DNA of 64,000 nt from Protonemura montana (taxonomy: Eukaryota; Arthropoda; Insecta; Plecoptera; Nemouridae). The number at the start of each line of letters is the position of its first letter. The stretch's first letter is position 1. Below the pieces are notes generated by a model. The model did no database searches. It was not told the DNA's origin and saw only the letters and a list, made by a program, of their open reading frames with translations. Positions 11,713 through 24,559 of the stretch are shown here, piece after piece. The position numbers and the translations under genes are program-made. Location of the stretch: contig OX387605.1 in NCBI GenBank assembly GCA_947568835.1, forward strand, positions 2,046,001 to 2,110,000, in the 5' to 3' direction.

Positions 11713-13137
11713 GTATCTACTGAGTAAACATTCTTCTAAATCTTGGCATATTATTACGTCTTCTTACGATACATGTTTCGACTCAACGTTCACTGAAACT
11801 TTGGCCGATTGATATTAATTGAATTTGTTTATAATATTGGACTTTGAGTGTGAGCTTGGAGTACGCCAGGAGTAATCATTTAATAACTCGGTAATTGTCT
11901 CCTAGAGTTGACCCGAGCCTCTGACCCCCAAACCTAGTCAATGTCTTAGAAACAGCCACGAAAATATGCTCTCAGAAATACTGCAGTCAGGGGATTTCAA
12001 CAAATATTGAACACCAAAAATATACAATAATGTTTTCCATACATTTACATATTTCTCCTACACAATTCTCATAAGTACTGATCGCTTGAATAGTCAGAAA
12101 TACCAAAGCCGTTTAGCAACACAATCGAAAGCTAGGCTTAGAATTTAACAAGCAAATCTTCTTCGAGTGTTTCTTTATTAAAACCACCTTAAAATAGTCG
12201 AGTAATTTATGTAAATAGGTACCTACATTTTACAACAATTTTTGGACATTACAGAAAATATGAGCCCACAATTTTCTTCGGCCTAAGCTTAAATTGTCTA
12301 TCACTAAGAATAAAAAGTATCTATCAAAGTAATTGTTACAAAATAAATTACCTATTAAAAAGCGCAAAATGGTATTCGTGGCCAACATAATCGTAGAGGG
12401 GAGCTGAGTAAGGAACTTACCATATATGCGGATGCGTTGAATGAGCGGATGCAAGCAGTTCTTTCAAGTTTATAATATCTCATGGAAATCGCTAACTATT
12501 AAATAGAGAACATTAATTGAATGCATATTGAGCATTTTTTTCTGTGTAAGACATTCAGACAACACGCTACCACATGTAAAATTGGACAGCGTTGAAATAT
12601 TCATGAATAAAACCTCGGCTCATTCATATCACAGTTACCTTCGAGTAGCATTCCCCGACCGACAGCGTCGATCAAAGCTACGTAATAATTTCTACGCTCT
12701 ACGGAGCAACAGGGTGACTAGATCAAGCCATCGTGAGTCATGGTCAGTTCTCCAAGTCTGCTTAATGTCTGCCATCGAAGCTGCAAACATGCGCTAAGTG
12801 CGGAGTAATTCGGTAAGTTTCACGGTAAGTGCATCACGTTTGGCAACCCTCGAAGTAAATTATCGTATCAAACAGCGACTCGACGATTGGAAAGGGACTC
12901 CGATTGTTAGTTAAAAGGAGTCGAACTTTTCAAAATCCTAAGCTTGGCTGTACAATGGCATTAGTTTCTGTCCAAGAAACAATTTACTTCAAACCGCTTC
13001 GCCGTTTCTGTTCCGTTCTCCGGAATGATCGAGCAAAAGAGTTCAACATACACCGACAATGATATGACTTTGCTTCCTTGCGAGAACGAAGACCGTGACA
13101 ATCCAAAACGACAACACGACAGATTGACTGGCGGTCT
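11713..13137. other. Convergent intergenic stretch and 3' UTR of the mucin-like gene
   Basis: AT-rich sequence with no coding signal. Part of the right side must be the 3' UTR of the minus-strand gene ending at 13138. A minus-strand AATAAA (12179-12174) is a possible but distant polyA signal. I see no repeats or RNA genes here. Confidence 0.5.
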
Positions 13138-16100
13138 TCAGAAGTTGGTATCGTAATCAGAGCGCCTGCGTGCGTAGCCGCTAGTGCTTCCGCCCCCGTT
13201 GTTGCTGCCGCCTCCGTTGGTGTTGCCGTAGTACGCGTTGTAGTAGTGGCCGTTCCACTCGGAGCGCCAGCTGTCGTACAGGTTGGACATGCTGTTGTCA
13301 TGGAGTGAGGCGGACGATCGCTGTAAAGCACAAGGTTTGCATCGAGTCAGATATTTGAGCGAGAAGCGATAAAACTGCTCGTTTTACTGGGGTTTCTGCC
13401 ACAAGTCTTTCCCACCTTGGCATATTTCTACAGAAATTAAAGGATTTGTTGAATGGTAAAATGCTGTTACTCCAGAGAGGAATATCTCCAGGACAATTGT
13501 AACTCGTGAATGATAACTAAGTATGATTGTATCCTTATGGAATAATTGCAAATATGCAAGTATGTAGCATATGCAAATACTCATAATACAACTTTTTTTG
13601 TAAAATGACAATACTTGCAAATACCTGATGGCATATTCATATCCTTTCAAGGATCAATGGAATAAATAACTATTATTGTAAGTTTACTATCATCGAGCAA
13701 TCATCAAGATTCTAGCTTAGCCTGCAAAGACCCAAAATGTTATACAAGTTAAAGTTAGCTGAAAAATTGTCAAATAAATTTCAGTGCAATAAAAATAAAA
13801 TAGAAAAGGTTTTGAAAACGCATTTTTTTAGAAGTGCGCCGTTAAGTAGCATCTCAGCTTTACGACCAGAAGGAAAGAAGGATCATTGTTTGACAATAAA
13901 ATAATTTCATAACGAGCTTGTACCAATGCCTACTATTTAAGCAAAGTGGTTTGAATTCAAACTTTGTATGTAATTTTTATCAAATCAAGGCTAAACATGT
14001 TTCCCAGTGGTTGACGGCTACCTTCTTGGGCGGCTTGTCATACGGCTTGTCGTTCCAAACGTCCTCCATGTTGTACAAGTCTTCGGCCCCGTAGTTCTCT
14101 AACCCGCCCATGTGATTCTTGTTGAGCTCGTTTAGCATGTCCTCGGTGAGCGGCGTAGGCTGCCGCTTGTGGTTATTCTTGTGTCGATTCACCAGCTGCG
14201 TGATAACATGTACACTTTACTTTTCAAGGAAAACTCTATGCACCATCTAGCTTAGTTAGACGATTATAGATTGAAGCCATTAAACCAGTTCCACAGGGCA
14301 AGTTGGCAAAACACCTGAACACAACAAATCAATCAAATTTGTTTACCTGCATGGATTACTTACATACCAAGCTGTAATATGATTAAGTACTACCAAGCTT
14401 GCCAACACATGAAAAAAAGGGACTGACTTCCAGATGTTACAATAATTTAAATTCAAACAAGCACTTCTAGCTTGCTTGCCCGTTCTTCATTTACTGCGTT
14501 GGTTATTGTGAACGCGGACTTACGACAATGACTCCGAATATGATGACGAAGAGCAGCGACGCCAGGCCAATGACGATGCCGGCGATGGCCCATTGCGGAA
14601 GGAACAGATTCTCCTCCGCGTAGCCCACGGTTGGCGCCACCTGCTTCTGCAGCACTGCAACGGTGAACACAAACATCGGTCATTGTGAGCTTGCGGTTCG
14701 ATATGCTGGATACAAGGTTTCGATGAAAGGTTCATCAGAAAGCAAAGAAGTTAGCATCAACAGCATTCCATCTGCTGATGAGCTATGGAAGATGCTAAAG
14801 TCTGCTTTTGACTTAACTAGCTTAGACATTAAAACCATGTTGGTAGCCTGAAATTCCAATCAGTCAGTGCTTGGATTGATTTTAAAGACAACTCCAGTTT
14901 GTATTCCAATATTCCAACAGTTTTAAGAGATATTGAGTGATATCTAGTCTGTCATATTAAAACTTCCAATGCTTCAGGCACTGGTGTTCATTTCAACATG
15001 CAAGACCGAGCCTCTGTAAGTCGAAGCTATTCCAGTCGAATGCTTTCGCTCACCGATAAAGTCGGTGTACTTGGGGTCGACGGCGTAAGGTCCCAGCCGG
15101 AACGTCTCGTCCGGCAGGTCCGTGTCATTGGTCGGCCGGTAGTCGCTGACTGTCTGCACAAGGCTGTCATGGAAGAGCCTCTTGAGCTCCTGCGTATCCA
15201 CGTGGTCCACCTGGTCGTTGAGCTCCACGAAGTAGTCTACCAGCACGCTGCCCTCGCTGTCGGGAAGAAACGGATTCGCTGTTAGACCGGCTCTCAGCAA
15301 CTTCAGCTCAGAAAGATATTCCTTTTACTTTATTCATACCAAAAAAGGAATTTGTTCAAATCTCAATTATCTCAGATAACCGTGCATACATATATAAAAA
15401 AAAATGTATTTCAGTTCTCTAACCTAAACGAGTCGATCCTTATTTTCTTGTACCATTGGCTCAGCTCATTTGAGTTGCTGTAAACGGCTTCAAGCTGAAA
15501 TCAAAAGAATAAACAATGAATCCCAAACTTCGAGGAATGCAGTTCCAGCAAACTGAAACATGTAGCCACTTTAATCTGCAGAAACCAATATAATCTTCTA
15601 ATCCAGCTCCTGGAATCTGATAACGCACCTGTTCCTTGACTCTGGCCGCCAGATCTTGCCACTCGATGGTATTGTGGTCCAGTAGTTCTGGGACCCACAC
15701 CGCGCCGCTCACCAACTTGACGGTAGCTGCCAGGTCACAATCGCTGCCGCACACTCCTGGCGTCGTGGGTCGCGCTGTTGTCGTCGTTGTCGTGGTAGTG
15801 GTCGTCGTTGTGGTGGTCGTGGACGAAGTCGTGCTGGTAGCGGCGTTGGCCAGCTCTAGCAGCTTCTCGGCGGAGAGTGGAGTTGTCGGCACCGTGGGCC
15901 ATCCGGTGAAGAGGGTGGTAGCTCTGCAAGAGGACGGGAAACACATGAGTTCGGCCGAATGGGTTGCTGCGTTTGACTGCATAGATGAAACGCTTGTTAA
16001 AACTAGAGGGCTAGAGGGCAGAGACCTGCCACTGGGCAGTCAGATTTTTTTTTTTGAGTACTTTATACCTACTTAAGTCTCGTCGTCTTATCATCAGGAA

Positions 16101-19100
16101 ATCAGGATCAATGTGTCGGCATATTACCTAATGTCGAGATACCGATACATGGACATAACAGTTAGAAATAACCCGCCTTCCATTCACTTTTCCAAATTCC
16201 ACCCAAAACATAATTCAAAACCATGAACAGAATGAAACCACGTAAGTCTCTCTGCTACAGAGACAGCACCCTGAATACCTAACCCAAAAGGCCACGTGTC
16301 GGCCATTTTAACCGGTGGTACAACTATCTCTAGTGTGCGCGCTCTCCCCCCAACCTTACTCTAATCCAACCCGATCCTTTTTTGCCGGAGCCCCCATCCC
16401 GCCCCGGCAGCATGGCGATCGCTTCAGACTACATCGCCTCTGCCTTACACTATCAAAGATTGTGCAGCCCGTTGCAAGCAACAGGAATCTTTGATGTGCG
16501 GACATGCAAGGAACCCGATCCCATTCCCTTGTCCTGTATCAACTCACCTGACTGGCCAGCCCTTGCTGATCTTCGGCTGCGGCGTGGTGTGCAACTCGAC
16601 CACCTTCTCCGTGGTGGTCGACCTCAGAGGAGCCTTCTTCCCACCGGGCCGGCTCGGGAACACCACCTTGAAGCCGGCGGCGGGGGCAGCCGTGGTGGAC
16701 GGTGCCGCCCCCTCGTCGCTTGGCATCTCAGACTGCTTGAAACCGGGCGGCAGGAACGCGCTAACGTCGACCGGCGTCGCAACTTGTCCCTTGTCCGACG
16801 CCTCGGGCTTTGGCGGCGTCGTCGTATCGAGCTTGTAGCCGGGAGGGAGGAACGCGCTGATGTCCACGGGGCTCGTCTTTGGCAACTTGCTCTTGTGTGT
16901 GACGGGTTCCTCGGTTTCCTGTTTGAACCCTGGAGGAAGGAACGCGCTGACATCCACTGGACTTGTCTTCGGCAGCTTGCTCTTGCGCGTGACCGGTTGC
17001 TCCTCAGACTCCGGCTTGAACCCTGGCGGCAGGAACGACTTGATGTCCACCGGACTAGCTTTGGCACCGTCGTTCTTGCCCGCCGAGAAGCCTGGAGGCA
17101 GCAAGTCCGGCGCGGCCAGCTCGTTGAACTTGATCTTCCCCAGCAGACGCTCGATCTCTGGCGGTACCTCGGTGGTCACCTCTTGACCAGGGTGCTTGTA
17201 CCCCGGCGGCAGCAGTGAGCTGATGTCCTGCACCTTGATGGCGTTCTTGTTGCTCAGTCCCGAAGAGCGACCGCTGGAGACGCCGGCCGGCTGGTCGCCT
17301 TGTGGCAGGTCGCCGTCTTCGGGGGCCGCCGTCGTCGTCCTACGCCCGGCGGGCGCGAAGCGAGGCTTGAATCCCGCGGGCAGCAGACCGACGAGGTCAT
17401 CTTGAGGCGCGTCCTCCAGCAGCGCCGACAGCTTCTTGGGGGTCGCCGTCGTGCGCGCCGGTTTGCTCGTGTGGGGCGAGAACTTGCGAATGAACACCGG
17501 GCTCTTGTACTCTGCCGTCGTGGTGGTCGTGGCGGTGGTGGTCGTCTCGCCGGTGGTCGTGGTGGCGGTGGTCGTCTCAGCGGTGGTTGTGGTAGCGGTG
17601 GTCGTCTCGACGGGCTCCTTGGACATCTCCTGAAGCACCTCGAGCTGGTCCCGGAAGCCGGTCAGGATGCCGCTGGACAGCTCGGACTGGACGCGGTCCA
17701 GTTTGTCGATGATACTCTCGGTGGACTCGTGGGACGCGGTCGATGCGGTGGTCGACGTCGTCGTCGTCTCTTCGACCGGCTCGGGCGAGTACGCCTCGGT
17801 GACCGGCGCCTCGGCGAGGTCGTCGACAGACTCCAGCTCGTTCGCCGCTTTGGCCGACAGAGAGCGCGGGCGTTCCTCTTGACGCACGGCGCTCGACGGC
17901 AGGAAGCGTGCACCCGACACACTACGACTCGTCTGTACCGACGCGACGATCACCCAGCTCTCCGTGGGGTGCGCCAGACCGTCGCCCTCCATAGACGACG
18001 CCGACGAGTTCGATGGGGGAGGCGTCAGCGTCTGTTCGCTGGCCGGCGGCGGCGAGCTGGCGATGCTAGGGGCCGTGGTCACGGCCTTCTCGGTGGCGTC
18101 GATCAGAGCGCTGTCCACGAAGCCCTTGAAGTTGTCGTCCTGGACGAGCAAGTGGCTGTCTCCCATGGCAAGCACCTCGAACGTTGCGTTCCTCGCGCCT
18201 GCGTGCTCGTGCTCCTCGCGCGACGCGTTCTGATCGTCGTCCTCGTATCGTGGCTCCTCGTCGTCTTCATGCGTCGCGACGTCTCCATGCATCACGACGT
18301 CTTCATGCGCCGCGACGTCTTCGTGCGCCGCGACGTCTTCGTGCATTTCGGTGACGCCGTCGTCGGCTTCGTGCGAGGCGTCGGTCGCCGCCTCCTCCGA
18401 CGCCGTCTCCTCGCTGCTCACGGCCGGTTGGTTCTGCTCATCGTATGCAGCGCTCACGTTGTCGGCGTACTCGTCAACTTCAGCGCGCTCTGCCGAGCCG
18501 TTCAGGAGGCCCGAGTCGTGCACGCGGCGCGCCTCCTCGTCTTCGTCCTCCTCCGCCTCCTGGGTCAGCTCCTGTGACTCGGTCGACGAGCCGTGTCGGG
18601 GCACGAACCCAGGTCTCGCCACGAACTGGCGGACTCTTCCGGGCGTCTTCGGCGTCGGAATGTACCTGTTGCGGAATCGCGTCGGCGGCTCCGTCGTCGT
18701 CGTCGTCGTCGTCGTGGTAGTGGTAGTAATCCGCTTCCTACCTCGTCCCCTGGCCGTCGACGGCTCAACGGCGTCCTCCATCGCGCTCCCCCTCACCGTG
18801 CTGCGCTCCTCGCTGTCAGGACGCACAGTCTGCGTCTGCGCAGATAGGAAGTTCCCCTTGGCTCCCGCCTGCGCGCGCGTTCCCGGCTTCCTGCGCAGAC
18901 TCGCGTCCGCCTTGCGCTGATGGTCACGCGGTCGGAGAGTGGTGATCGGGAAGGCGTTATGCGCCTTGACGCGATCCTGTTCGGCGCCGAGATGCTGGTC
19001 GACGGGAACACCGTCATCATCGTGGACGGGGAAGTCGTTGGCGCGGAACGTGTGTGGCCCGCGCGCTCCGGGGTGGTTGCCAGGTGGCCGTGGAGGACCG

Positions 19101-19740
19101 AACCTGTCCTCAAGACCTTGCGGACGTTGGTACGACTGTTGCAGCAGACGCAGGTTCGTCGGGTCCCGCGACGCGACGCTAGCGAAGCCTAGCGGACTGA
19201 GCGTGATCTGTTCGAACGTCTGCGTGCGTGGACGTGTCCCTTGCACCGGCACATTACCGAACGACTGGCTCTTGGCGCTCGGGAACTCGGAGAACTGCTG
19301 ACCGAACGGTCGCTGCGCCTGCGACGCAAACGTCTGGCGGGCGTCGGTCGGACGCGATGTCGCCGTCGCGGCGTCGTTGGGGAAACCGCGGCTCGGGAAC
19401 GAGTTGAAATGAGCCGAGGAGACGGGCTGGAAATTGTTGCCGAACTGATTGTTGTCGTTGCCGAACTGGTTGTTGTCGTTGCCGGGGAAACGAAAGTGTG
19501 CTGGCGTCGGCGACGACTGGACGAACGGCTGGTACTGGAAGGGAACGCGAGGCGGCGCGTCGGACGTGTGCAGATCGTCGGGCACCCCAGGCGGGCGTCG
19601 GAACGGTGAGTACGGCGTCGGTGTCTGCGACTGCGCGGGACGGTAGTAGTCGGGAAACTGTTGTTGCTGTTGCTGTTGCTGGGGCGAGTAGCTCGGAGCG
19701 AAACGCGGTTGCTGGCCGTTGGTGAAGTAGAACTGCTGAC
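13138..19740 (-). CDS. Mucin-like SEA-domain type I membrane protein (N-terminal exon missing)
   Basis: Seven exons join in phase: 19740-16548, 15923-15629, 15494-15424, 15256-15054, 14654-14524, 14195-14022 and 13320-13138, about 1,415 residues. The first, 3.2-kb exon encodes a Gln/Pro/Asn-rich start (NNQFGNDNNQFG), Thr runs, an acidic block with HEDVA copies, and seven LPPGF/YK-type motifs (genomic 17400-16720). Then come a Thr run, Cys-x-x-x-Cys (VCGSDC) and a SEA domain over three exons. The SEA domain includes FSEGSVLVDYF, where Gly-Ser is the usual autoproteolysis point. A transmembrane helix follows (WAIAGIVIGLASLLFVIIFG), then a basic stop-transfer NRHKNNHKR. The tail has Asn/Gly/Tyr-rich sequence ending RRRSDYDTNF. 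This implies a glycosylated, possibly shed, surface or cuticle-matrix protein. I do not recognise the family member. The upstream exon with the signal peptide was not found. Confidence 0.88.
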
Positions 19741-20052
19741 CTGAAAGGAAAGGAAGTCTGGGGTTAGTTGTCGGTTTCGTTGCACGGCAGCGAAGATAGC
19801 AAAAGGACGCTACGAATGGAACGCAAACCTTGACGCACTAATCAGGCTAATTGTTGAACTAATCATCACCGGTCTATTTATCATGGCGCCATCGAGATAC
19901 TCTTGCGATAAGACGCGGATAATTTCGGACAAATAGTTGAACCGCCGAATCCACTTTGTCTGTCGGCGAGTGAGAGCTTAGGGTGTAGAAGTCGCACCAT
20001 TGTTGTCAGGATCAACAGTCTGTTTTTATCTATCTTTGGTACACATTCGATG

Positions 20053-20805
20053 CTGATTGATTTTTTTTACGAACGATGCACTGTTTTGACAACTTGCCAT
20101 GTGGCACTGGTCTGATAGCGTCAGTGAATGAGTGGATGATGATGATGATAAACCTAACCTAGCCTAGAAGGGAGGAGGGGAAACCCGGTGGCGGTAGGTA
20201 GCATTTCCTGTCGAAGAGCATCAAGGGGACCACCACCGGCTTAACATCCCTTCTGAAGAACTGAAGGACGGTACATCAGGATTCCTCCACAAATCCATGC
20301 TGTCGAGAGGTTGATAAGCAAGGCGAATGACGTTGCTGTACTAACTTTCATCCCTCCAGCCTCTCTCCCGAACAGAACTGGTCATGTGTATGATGGTCAT
20401 CCATCCAATACCTGACTCAGCGCAGTGTTGCTTAACTTTCATCCCTCCAGCCTCTCTCCCGAACAGAACTGGTCATGTGTATGATGGTCACCTATCCAAT
20501 ACCTGACCCAGCGCAGTGTTGCTTAACTTTCATCCCTCCAACCTCTCTCCCGAACAGAACTGGTCATGTGTATGATGGTCATCCATCCAATTCCTGACTC
20601 AGAGCAGTGTTGCTTAACTTTCATCCCTCCAACCTCTCTCCCGAACAGAACTGGTCATGTGTATGATGGTCACCTATCCAATACCTGACCCAGCGCAGTG
20701 TTGCTTAACGTTCATCCCTCCAACCTCTCTCCCGAACAGAACTGGTCATGTGTATGATTGTCATCCATCCAATACCTGACCCAGCGCAGTGTTGCTTAAC
20801 TTTTA
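20053..20805 (-). mobile_element. 5S rRNA-derived SINE, copy with five 91-bp tandem units at the head/body junction
   Basis: The element reads on the minus strand; on the plus strand its 3' end starts near 20053. Body landmarks shared with other copies are gcactgttttgacaa, cctaacctagcctagaa, ggggaccacc, cggcttaac, tgctgtcgagaggttgataa and aactttcatccctcc. The junction unit begins at 20343, 20434, 20525, 20616 and 20707, an exact 91-bp period. Each unit runs from the SINE body through the box-C-like part of the 5S sequence and stops at ttgcttaa, inside box A. The most upstream 5S part is missing. Confidence 0.88.
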
Positions 20806-20810
20806 GCATC

Positions 20811-22440
20811 TGTGCGCAGCAAATGCTGACAAAGCCTACATGCACGGTGGCAAAAATACACAATACGTGTTGCGATTACGCACCCACTGAGCATAACATT
20901 AACGTCAACAATAGCGGGGAAACAATGCGAAATTTATCTGAAATTAGGTGTCGTCTTACAAGGGTGGAAAACCCTCGGGAAATTTTAGAAAAGCGGGACC
21001 ATGTCTGGGTTTACTCTTACTTCTCGTCTCCACTGAAACGCCTCGAGCTCATTGTGAGTCTCTGGGTTCGCGTCGCCTATTATTTTCCACGAGGGAGTTA
21101 TCACGAGGAAGATCGGTGGTTAGCTTAGTGGTTTGTGCTGGCATGGCACGTACCTATCTAAGACCCCGTCACGTGATTATTACTTGGTGGCTTTGGATAA
21201 AGCTTGCAATGAAACACATCGCCGAGCTAGGCGAGAACAGACTTCTGAAAATGGACGGCGCTACACCTTTTCACTTTTTACGAGACTTGAAATTCTAGTT
21301 TTCTTTCAATTGTGAGTTGGTTGATTCCTCGAACCGTGACAATTAACCGAAAGTGGCATTGAGATACGCGAACTCTTTGGATACCGTTGCGAGTGGAGGC
21401 CCCTGTGCCTCTGGTTGCAGGTTAATTGCGAGGTTGGTCAATGAAAAGCGAACATTTCATCCCACGTCACGAATCTGTCATTAAAAACAAGAATCTGCAA
21501 GGAGGCCGCAGCAGGCCACGACCGACGCGCGTTGAGTTCGAGGATGCTTTTCTGCAGCTCAATTCATCAGAGTGGAATCGTTGTACCAGTTTCCACCCGC
21601 CACGCCTCAAGCTACCAGTCCTCAGGAGGACTCCACGGTGCGGGCTGTGGTCAGTTTGATTTCTATTCTCATAATCACCAATTAGAATTTTAGAAACTCA
21701 CGCAAGTTTGAATAGGAAAGACGGCTGCCCTTGCAAAGTTGGTAGACGCATTACAAGAATCCTGGCTGAAATATCTGCTCAGAAGATTACAATGATTGAT
21801 TGGTGATTTTTTTGGTCCAGTTTTTTGCCATTCGACAGACTAGAGATATAACTCACGTATGCATCAATAAATCATGTTCTGCGGTCATGATTCAGACAAG
21901 AGTTTGACAATCAACTGCTGGAAGCTGTCCACTTTGTCCCGTGGTCTGCAATGCTGCGGGCATATCGGTACCTGTCCTAGCTGGTATAATTAAGTAACCG
22001 TAGAGGAAAAGTGCAATAATATCAGATTAAAAATCACGCACACTTGCGGTTTGCTTTTGGGCGGAGAAACAAAATTACGTTCTGACAAAAAAAATAAATG
22101 ATAAATATGCACAGAAATGATTTGAGAGAAAACCCAGCCATTTTCCTTGTGCATAGAGCGTGGTCTAATAATAATCCGACAGCATCGTTTAATTCACAGG
22201 TTGGGTGGTCACATTGCGGTCATCGGACCAGGTTAGCATTGCGAAGGCCGAAATGGAGAGGACATTAATTGTTATTACCCGATCACAAATGTGAACCCAA
22301 TCGAGGTTCCTAAATCGGTTGGGTACACATTTTTAAGAGGTTAGTAGTAGTAGGTTCATAATTATAAAACTGATCGGGCGAATCAATTGTCCTGACGTCA
22401 TGCTAAGCATTTGCCAATCCTTTAATTACACAAGTTCTAG
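20811..22440. other. Noncoding stretch
   Basis: No exon, RNA gene or recognisable repeat was found here. Short ORFs have no family signatures and no consistent splice context. Confidence 0.5.
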
Positions 22441-22452
22441 GCAGCGAGTGCA

Positions 22453-22474
22453 GGGGGGGGGGGGGGGGGGGGGG
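22453..22474. repeat. Homopolymer G22
   Basis: Uninterrupted run of 22 G. It could fold into quadruplexes and its exact length may be unreliable in an assembly. Confidence 0.95.
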
Positions 22475-22784
22475 TCAGATGATTGACCCCCCTCCCACAG
22501 TCCATGGTAGCGTTTCCACAAAGGCAAACTAAAGTAGAGTTTCGATGGAATTAATCGAGTTTGTCGGAGCGCGATTGCATGGCGAGGACAAAAGCAAATA
22601 TTTGCGCCGCGAAATCTGGCATCAAACAGAAAAAAACTCTTCTTCCTGAACGCACGGCTGCTGTGATAATATTATTATTGATGTAGTAACGTTGGTTTAA
22701 CGTGAAAGCGCTTTCTCGCGCAAGAACCCGTTTCCCATGGCTTACAAACAAACAAACACACATGGCTGACACTGTCGACCGAGA

Positions 22785-23335
22785 GCATGAGCACAAGCAC
22801 AAGCACAGTAGCTGCAAGACCTGCTAGTCACAAGCACAAGCACAAGCACAAGCACAAGCACAAGCACAAGCACTAGCACAAGCACAGTAGCTGCAAGACC
22901 TGCTAGTCACAAGCACAAGCACAAGCACAAAGCACAAGCACTAGCACAAGCACAAGCACAAGCACAAGCACTAGCACAAGCACAAGCACAAGCACAAGCA
23001 CAAGCACAAAGCACAAGCACTAGCACTAGCACTAGCACAAGCACAAGCACAAGCACAAGCACTAGCACAAGCACAAGCACAAGCACAAGCACAAGCACAA
23101 GCACAAGCACAAGCACAAGCACAAGCACAAGCACAAGCACTAGCACAAGCACAAGCACAAGCACTAGCACTAGCACAAGCACTAGCACAAGCACAAGCAC
23201 TAGCACTAGCACAAGCACAAGCACAAGCACAAGCACAAGCACTAGCACAAGCACTAGCACTAGCACTAGCACTAGCACTAGCACTAGCACTAGCACTAGC
23301 ACTAGCACTAGCACTAGCACAAGCACAAGCACAAA
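22785..23335. repeat. Hexanucleotide array of AAGCAC and TAGCAC units
   Basis: About 550 bp of six-base units differing mainly at the first base (A or T). TAGCAC units cluster toward the right, with a long uninterrupted run at about 23252-23320. A non-array word, agtagctgcaagacctgct, interrupts at about 22807 and 22887 and recurs just after the array at about 23365. Reading frames through it give only Val-Leu, Ala-Ser or Ala-Cys dipeptides and are not genes. Confidence 0.95.
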
Positions 23336-24559
23336 TACACCGGCACCTTGACAGTACTTGCAAGTAGCTGCAAGACCTGCTAGTCAAAACGCAACGGCGG
23401 GCGAGTGCCAATTAACAGACTTCATTTACAGACTCTCGACTCACCTCCATTGCAAGGTTTTATGTTTCTTTACAAACATCCAAGTTTTTTCATCAAATTC
23501 TTATAGACGCTAATAACTTAATTCACCAAGAAATGTTTTCCAATTTGTGTCACATTTTTCCTTCTTCACTACCGACCAATAATATTCCCCTCGAGTCAGA
23601 TCTGAAATCACGAGCAGAGAATTGCATTCGTGAAACCATCCACCAGCCGGTGACCCATTTCCAAAACGTCACTACGCAAAAGAAGCAAATAACCGAGAAT
23701 TTCATTTCAAAGAAATATCGGAAAAGTGCGACGTTATTGTAAAATGTTGATACGCAACACATCGCTAGATGGGTATTAGAAATATAGCACATGTCGCTTC
23801 ATATGTGACAGATGATGGAGGTACGAGCGAGAAGTAACAAATCTTTACAGATACAAGGACGAGATCGATTTTGCATGTAAACCCGGGCCGGTGGTCGCCA
23901 GAGCAAACAGAGTCCACCTGAAAACTTGGGCTTTTCGCCTCTTAAGAAGTTGACGTCGAGAGGGTAAGGGTATAGATACGGTCGAGCTACGACGGTCTAA
24001 GGACACCGTTTTGGGGGACGCCATCCCATCGAACGCGACCCGTGGACTTAACGCCGTGCGACAAACACGATCTCTCGCAGGAGAATGGAGAAATTCGGCG
24101 GTGACATTGGACTACAGGTGCTCGCAGCACGACGTTAGTCTCATCCAATTAGATTTGTTCACCAAACTTGACTGACAATTTCAGAAAATGAAAGGTTGGC
24201 CGCACGAATGTCAACTGACGTCAGGTTCGATCCCAGGTGGCGTTCTACTCGACGACAGGTCGGCGACCGAGGGTCGTGAACACGAATAGAAGAGTAATTG
24301 CCGATCATGTTGTGTCAAGTTGCCCGTTGTTTGGCAACGACCCCGAATGGTTGGCTCTGGCACTAATGACCAATGGTTCTGTAGAGAGACAACCAAGTCT
24401 TCGGATGGGTTAGGAGCTATTTGCGACTCAACAACAACCGCTAACGAGCGCTGAAAGGAACGGTGGAATGTTGTTGTTCCATCAGACCATCAACAGACGC
24501 ATGACTTCGGGTTTCCTCGAACAGCACAGTCGTCATAATTGTTATTTTTATCAATGACA

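Noticed and set aside
17300-18577. 425-codon plus-strand ORF rich in Arg and Gly
   Set aside because: Antisense shadow of the GC-rich 3.2-kb exon of the mucin-like gene; the minus strand has consistent splice phases and domains.
22453-22474. G22 run as a functional quadruplex switch
   Set aside because: Possible in principle, but nothing nearby suggests a gene or promoter; length may be a sequencing artefact.
22907-23411. Long minus-strand ORFs of Val-Leu and Ala-Ser/Ala-Cys repeats
   Set aside because: They are translations of the hexanucleotide array; all frames are open because the units contain no stop in those frames.
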